Assembly: GCA_009649835.1 (NCBI GenBank)
Contig: PYCK01000077.1
Span: 1 to 9,567 of the forward strand
Direction: 5' to 3'
From: Candidatus Methanocomedens sp.
Lineage (GTDB): Archaea; Halobacteriota; Methanosarcinia; Methanosarcinales; Methanocomedenaceae
Length of the DNA stretch: 9,567 nucleotides
Numbering within the stretch: position 1 is the stretch's first letter; every line of letters starts with the position of its first letter. The notes under the pieces are model-generated. The model searched no databases. It was not told the origin of the DNA and worked only from the letters and a program-made list of their open reading frames with translations. Position numbers and translations under genes: made by a program. Positions 6,094 to 9,567 of the stretch are shown one piece after another.

Positions 6094-6923
6094 AGCTTAT
6101 CACCACAGGCCTTTTTAACGATCTTGCTGTATCTTTCAAGGTAATCAGGTTGTTCAATGTCTACAAGAATACCGACAGGGAACTGCTCGCCTACCTCCCC
6201 TGGCGGTATCTTCTTAAATGCCGGGTTAGAGACAGAATTATCCTTATACCACATCATCATGTCCACCGGACTGCCTTTTTTATTACGCCTGCCATACTGT
6301 ACCGGGCACTGGGACATGGCTTCTACTACGCTGAAACCTTTCTTGGCGATGGCCCTGGACAGCATGGCATCCAGCATCTTGGCATGGTATGTAGTTGACC
6401 GTGCCACAAAGGATGCACCACAGGCCTCCACCAGTTTACAGATGTCGAATGGCTTTTCTATGCTGCCGTACTGGGCGGTACTGGCCTTGTGTTCCATGGG
6501 CGTGGTAGGGGAGTACTGACCCCCGGTCATGCCGTAGATGTTGTTGTTGACAATAAGGGCGGTCAGGTCTATATTTCGGCGGCAGGAATGTATCAGGTGG
6601 TTGCCGCCGATGGCAGTAGCATCACCATCCCCCATGACCACGATAATGTTAAGTTCAGGATTTGCCAGCTTGATGCCTGTGGCAAAAGACAGTGCCCGGC
6701 CATGGGTAGTATGAAGAGTATTAAAGTCCAGGTAAGTGCTCATCCTGCCTGAACAGCCTATACCGCTGACAAGCACGATCTCGTCCTTGGTAAACCCTGT
6801 CTTTTCAATAGCCCTGACAAGTGCACCCATGACTATGCCTATACCACAGCCCGGGCACCATACATGAGGGAATGTCTTATCAGGCCGCAGGTACTTGTAC
6901 ATGGTCTCTGAAGTGCGTATCAT
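6090..6923 (-). CDS. korB: 2-oxoglutarate:ferredoxin oxidoreductase, beta subunit KorB (thiamine pyrophosphate-binding)
   Basis: Catalytic thiamine-diphosphate subunit, 277 residues. WCPGCG (22-27) is the usual N-terminal motif with C23 and C26. GIGCSGR (54-60) and HTTHGRA (71-77) follow. GDGDATAIGGNHLIH (98-112) with NNN (126-128) forms the Mg/thiamine-diphosphate-binding motif. GMTGGQYSPTTP (131-142) is typical of Kor-type beta subunits. With KorA, KorC and KorD it would interconvert 2-oxoglutarate plus CoA with succinyl-CoA, CO2 and reduced ferredoxin; in methanogens the synthetic direction usually supplies glutamate carbon. Other branched 2-oxoacids cannot be excluded from sequence alone. 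The start overlaps the korA stop by four bases, with a GAGGGGG stretch just upstream; Met8 is an alternative start. The stop overlaps the korC start by four bases. Confidence 0.95.
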   Translation of the reverse strand: MIRTSETMYKYLRPDKTFPHVWCPGCGIGIVMGALVRAIEKTGFTKDEIVLVSGIGCSGRMSTYLDFNTLHTTHGRALSFATGIKLANPELNIIVVMGDGDATAIGGNHLIHSCRRNIDLTALIVNNNIYGMTGGQYSPTTPMEHKASTAQYGSIEKPFDICKLVEACGASFVARSTTYHAKMLDAMLSRAIAKKGFSVVEAMSQCPVQYGRRNKKGSPVDMMMWYKDNSVSNPAFKKIPPGEVGEQFPVGILVDIEQPDYLERYSKIVKKACGDKL

Positions 6924-8050
6924 AATGCTGCCCCCTCTATCTTTTCCATGATCTGGGCCGGGGTTACCAGTTCTCCATCCACCCTGGTGACCCGCACAGC
7001 TCTTTTGGGGCAGGATTTCAGCACTTCGCCGTATACCTGCCCGTAGTTCATCTCTGGCACAACGAACATCTTTACCCTTTTACTGATGTTCTCCAGATGG
7101 AACCTGGGGAACGGCCACAGGGTTATGGGTCTGAGCAATCCGACCTTTAGCCCCTCGTTTCTGGCAATATTCACGGCCTCACGGGCAGAGCGGGCTACAC
7201 TTCCGTGTGCGACGATACAGATGTCGGCATCTTCAAGCATATAATCCTCTATCCTGATAATATCGTGCAAATTGTTCTTGATCTTGTAGATGAGTTTGTC
7301 CAGGCACTGTTCCACTTCCTCGTGAACCAGTGTGGGAAAGCCTGATTTGTCATGTACCATTCCGGTTACGTGGTACCTGTATCCCTCACCGAATGGTACC
7401 AGTGGTACTATCTCACCACCAGGCAGGTTATCGTAAGGATTGTACCAATCCGGTGGTACAGAGGGTTCAGGTCTGTCAATGACCTCAATTTTTTCAGGTA
7501 ACTGGACATTTTCCCACATATGACCGACTATCCCATCCATGAGCATGATCACTGGACTGCGATATTTCTCAGCCAGGTTAAACGCATGGATTGTGAGGGT
7601 ATAGCATTCCAGCACTGATTGGGGTGATAATACAATGATGGGATGGGGGCCGTGGGTACCCCAGCGGCTCTGCATCACATCACCCTGGCTGGGCCTGGTG
7701 GGCATCCCGGTACTTGGCCCCCCCCTCATTACATTTACTAATACGCAGGGTATCTCTGCCATTGATGCGAAACCCAGGTTTTCCTGCATTAGCGAGAATC
7801 CGGGGCCACTGGTGGCGGTCATGGATTTGACTCCGGCCAGTGATGCACCGATAATGGCACCCATACTGGATATCTCATCCTCCATTTGTATGAACGTACC
7901 GCCCACTTTGGGCAGTTCGACTGAGAGGAATTCGGCGATCTCTGTGCTGGGTGTGATGGGGTATCCGGCAAATAACCTCATGCCCGCAGCCAGTGCCCCC
8001 ATTGCACATGCCTCATTGCCATGTAGTAATAGATCCTTATGTCTCTTCAT
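6920..8050 (-). CDS. korA: 2-oxoglutarate:ferredoxin oxidoreductase, alpha subunit KorA
   Basis: Alpha subunit of the 2-oxoacid oxidoreductase, 376 residues, matching the usual KorA length. GNEACAMGAL (11-20) and GYPITPSTE (29-37) open the pyrimidine-binding domain. They are followed by QMEDEISSMGAIIGASLAG (55-73), TATSGPG (78-84) and RGGPSTGMPTRPSQGD (109-124), all hallmark segments. The C-terminal part (about 265-376) contains the transketolase-like second domain, with ICIVAHGSVARSAREAV and GLLRPITLWPFP. The ATG at 8050 follows a strong GGAGGT placed five bases upstream inside korD. The gene overlaps korD by 14 bases and korB by four, so the operon is translationally coupled throughout. Confidence 0.96.
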   Translation of the reverse strand: MKRHKDLLLHGNEACAMGALAAGMRLFAGYPITPSTEIAEFLSVELPKVGGTFIQMEDEISSMGAIIGASLAGVKSMTATSGPGFSLMQENLGFASMAEIPCVLVNVMRGGPSTGMPTRPSQGDVMQSRWGTHGPHPIIVLSPQSVLECYTLTIHAFNLAEKYRSPVIMLMDGIVGHMWENVQLPEKIEVIDRPEPSVPPDWYNPYDNLPGGEIVPLVPFGEGYRYHVTGMVHDKSGFPTLVHEEVEQCLDKLIYKIKNNLHDIIRIEDYMLEDADICIVAHGSVARSAREAVNIARNEGLKVGLLRPITLWPFPRFHLENISKRVKMFVVPEMNYGQVYGEVLKSCPKRAVRVTRVDGELVTPAQIMEKIEGAAL

Positions 8051-8285
8051 GCTCTACCTCCTTTATGTCCGGATTTTTTTTCACTGTAATTGCATAGTCG
8101 GGACAGTGGATATCACACAGGCCGCACAGGATACAATCCCGTGGCCTGGCTGCATAAGGATATCCGTCCTTGCCGCTCTCCAGTACATTTTTAGGACAGA
8201 TGGCTATGCAGATGCCACATCTCTTGCACCATCTTGAAAAGATATGTATGGGGTCGTCATTTTTCTGTTTCATCCTGATAAACAT
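8037..8285 (-). CDS. korD: 2-oxoglutarate:ferredoxin oxidoreductase, delta (ferredoxin-like) subunit KorD
   Basis: Small iron-sulfur subunit, 82 residues, with two predicted [4Fe-4S] clusters that pass electrons from the KorAB active site to free ferredoxin. The cysteines are C20, C23, C26 and C30 (C-x2-C-x2-C-x3-CP), then C51, C54, C57 and C61 in the same pattern. The first gene of the korDABC operon. Met1 at 8285 is chosen for completeness; Met5 at 8273 is an equally possible start, since neither has a strong Shine-Dalgarno site. The Glu-rich tail overlaps the korA start and contains its ribosome binding site. Confidence 0.93.
   Translation of the reverse strand: MFIRMKQKNDDPIHIFSRWCKRCGICIAICPKNVLESGKDGYPYAARPRDCILCGLCDIHCPDYAITVKKNPDIKEVEHEET
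8056..8061 (-). promoter_or_regulatory. strong ribosome binding site for korA inside korD
   Basis: The minus strand reads GGAGGT, five bases before the korA ATG (8050-8048). It is the strongest Shine-Dalgarno match next to a start codon in the window. It fixes the korA start and the 14-base overlap with korD. Confidence 0.75.
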
Positions 8286-8331
8286 CCATCTTTATTCGGA
8301 TATGAATTTAAACAATATGTCAGTGTTTGGG

Positions 8332-8340
8332 AAATATAAA
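8332..8340 (-). promoter_or_regulatory. candidate TATA box of the korDABC operon
   Basis: The minus strand reads TTTATATTT, a good archaeal TATA-like element about 50 bases before the korD ATG. The expected transcription start is near 8310, giving a leader of about 25 bases. A purine/AT stretch upstream could serve as a TFB-recognition element. Inferred from motif and spacing. Confidence 0.5.
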
Positions 8341-8375
8341 TATTATTCGATAAGAGTAAGCTATCTTAATGGGGA

Positions 8376-8388
8376 ATATCCTGGATAT
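8376..8388. promoter_or_regulatory. 13-base dyad ATATCC-T-GGATAT upstream of the kor promoter
   Basis: The six-base arms are perfect reverse complements around a single T. It lies about 36 bases upstream of the candidate kor TATA box, in a 178-bp region (8286-8463) with no gene. It does not match the GGTAA-N6-TTACC nitrogen operator of methanogens. A regulator site is possible but unproven; it could also be chance. Confidence 0.3.
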
Positions 8389-8463
8389 AGTAAATATAAC
8401 ATCTTTTGTTAATGGTGCCACCAATATGTAGCATAATATGAATAAAGTGACATTGCCATAATT

Positions 8464-9489
8464 TTACTTACTGTTCCATCCACTGAGAATATCCACATCT
8501 TTTAATATTTTTACGCTTACCACACCGCCGATCACCAGATTCAGGTAGTATGTAATTAACCGCCATGCTGCCACCACTACCCCCAATATGGAAACAGGGA
8601 CCAATATCCCGAAAAGTGCAGCCCCGCCCAGTTCTGCGATACCACTTGCTCCTGGTGTAACCGGCACTACCATAATAAATGTCAAAAACACCTGTACTGC
8701 CATAGCCACCATTATAGATGGCGGCTGGTTCAATCCCAGCAGGATCAGCGGCAATACCATGAATTCCACTATCCAGTATATCACGGTAAATATACATCCG
8801 AAAAACAAACCCTGCTTGCCTGTTCTCATAAGGGCCCACAGGCTGTTATGGAAATTCAATAATTCTTTATCAATGAACTCTATCAGGTGTTCTGTCCTGT
8901 CAAATCTTCCGACTCTGTGAAGACCACGAGTGATAAGTGATGAAAGCCAGTCTATGAATGTCGGGCTCAACAGGCCGCCAATAGCCGCAAACACCATTAT
9001 CAGGACAAATAACTCTGCAACGATTATTGCCAGGTCCATCTCCCAGCTTATCAGTGAACCACTTAACACCCACAGCGCAAACGGAGTGGCAATTAAAAGC
9101 AGCAGGGCATCCAGTACACGCTCACCAATAACCACAGCTGAGGCATCGCCCACCCGTACATTTGCATTGCGGTTCAGCATATGTATCCTTACAGGTTCAC
9201 CGCCTGCCATTGATGGTGTCACTGATGCGGCGAACAGGTTTGCTATTACAATCTCAGTAGCATCTTTGACCCCTATCCTGTATCCCAGGGCCTCAGTCAT
9301 CACTTTCATACGCAGCCCCCATATGATGTAAGAAACTATATGCAGGGCAACAGCAGCAAGAAGATATACTGGTTCCATTCTCTGCAGGATGGGCAGGGTA
9401 TCCGGGCCTATGGTAAAAACTGTGACCAGTACCAGAACGATGATACTTATTATTAATGAGATGATAAACAGTTTTTTCAGTCGTTCCAT
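8464..9489 (-). CDS. UPF0104 / lysylphosphatidylglycerol-synthase-TM-like multi-pass membrane protein (flippase-like)
   Basis: Integral membrane protein of 341 residues. About eight hydrophobic spans are visible, near 6-28, 40-60, 78-95, 117-143, 152-175, 226-253, 258-278 and 288-327, with a hydrophilic loop at about 178-225. The family motifs are TPSMAGGEPVR (91-101) and PVTPGASGIAE (276-286), which mark the UPF0104 / LPG-synthase membrane-domain family. Relatives include the membrane half of bacterial lysylphosphatidylglycerol synthase, but there is no C-terminal aminoacyl-transfer domain, so that enzyme activity is not predicted. Transport or flipping of a lipid-linked molecule is a general guess for the family. 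It is transcribed alone from a TATA-like element just upstream. It shares direction with korDABC but is separated by 178 bases, so it is probably a separate unit. Confidence 0.87.
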   Translation of the reverse strand: MERLKKLFIISLIISIIVLVLVTVFTIGPDTLPILQRMEPVYLLAAVALHIVSYIIWGLRMKVMTEALGYRIGVKDATEIVIANLFAASVTPSMAGGEPVRIHMLNRNANVRVGDASAVVIGERVLDALLLLIATPFALWVLSGSLISWEMDLAIIVAELFVLIMVFAAIGGLLSPTFIDWLSSLITRGLHRVGRFDRTEHLIEFIDKELLNFHNSLWALMRTGKQGLFFGCIFTVIYWIVEFMVLPLILLGLNQPPSIMVAMAVQVFLTFIMVVPVTPGASGIAELGGAALFGILVPVSILGVVVAAWRLITYYLNLVIGGVVSVKILKDVDILSGWNSK

Positions 9490-9514
9490 ATTGCCATTGA
9501 GAGATAATTATTAT

Positions 9515-9524
9515 ATTATATATA
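9515..9524 (-). promoter_or_regulatory. TATA box for the UPF0104 membrane-protein gene
   Basis: The minus strand reads TATATATAAT within a longer AT-rich run, centred about 30 bases before the ATG at 9489. With the usual archaeal spacing the message would begin only a few bases before the start codon. There is no Shine-Dalgarno site, which fits a short-leader or leaderless transcript. No gene was called in the last 40 bases of the window. Confidence 0.55.
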
Positions 9525-9567
9525 CCTTGATAGCTTCCATAAACTGTTGAACAACGAAGAAGTTGAC

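Noticed and set aside
6150..6752. Plus-strand frames within korB (6150-6398, 6157-6519, 6489-6752)
   Set aside because: Antisense shadows of korB, which has complete thiamine-diphosphate-binding motifs.
7635..8237. 200-residue plus-strand frame opposite korA and korD
   Set aside because: Its codons mirror conserved KorA and KorD motifs on the other strand; the product has no domain and no promoter.
8170..8412. 80-residue plus-strand frame running from korD into the kor promoter region
   Set aside because: It is half antisense to the ferredoxin cysteine motifs and half AT-rich intergenic DNA; it is not protein-like.
8588..9331. Plus-strand frames opposite the membrane-protein gene
   Set aside because: Antisense shadows; the minus frame has continuous hydrophobic spans and family motifs.

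Overview
The window looks like a chromosomal segment of a methanogen-type euryarchaeon, most likely Methanosarcinales or a related ANME-type lineage. The reasons are an archaeal primase/GINS pair, the archaeal ribosomal proteins L44e and S27e, aIF2-alpha, Nop10, a PAC2-family protein, a four-subunit ferredoxin-dependent 2-oxoglutarate oxidoreductase, and TATA-like promoters. The lineage is inferred from gene content and order and was not tested by a search. No RNA gene, CRISPR array, insertion sequence or prophage gene is visible.

Layout. Bases 1-822 (minus) hold an OGG1-type 8-oxoguanine DNA glycosylase that runs off the left edge. A 154-bp divergent promoter region (823-976) with a perfect 12-bp palindrome separates it from a rightward cluster: priS (977-2146), gins51 (2143-3102), rpl44e (3148-3426), rps27e (3435-3614), aif2a (3644-4441), nop10 (4451-4618; only 55 residues) and a PAC2-family gene (4619-5392). 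Spacing is tight throughout, from a 4-base overlap to a 45-base gap. The cluster ends in an AT-rich convergent intergenic region (5393-5535) with a hairpin/T-tract terminator placed for the opposing operon. That operon, korDABC (8285 to 5536, minus), has overlapping start and stop codons at every junction. Upstream of it lie a 178-bp intergenic region with a TATA-like box and a small dyad, then a minus-strand gene for a multi-pass membrane protein of the UPF0104 flippase-like family (8464-9489), with its own strong TATA-like box close to the start codon.

How the genes work together. PriS and Gins51 belong to the replication fork: primer synthesis, and the GINS part of the CMG-like helicase. 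L44e, S27e, aIF2-alpha and Nop10 belong to ribosome structure, initiation and rRNA modification. Joining these two sets is a known archaeal arrangement. The Kor operon would connect succinyl-CoA and CO2 to 2-oxoglutarate for glutamate synthesis using reduced ferredoxin. Most of the window is core housekeeping DNA, and I see no new multi-gene system. The points worth a second look are a long disordered linker with a tetrapeptide repeat inside Gins51, changed wedge residues in the OGG1-like enzyme, a missing serine in aIF2-alpha, and small dyads in two promoter regions.
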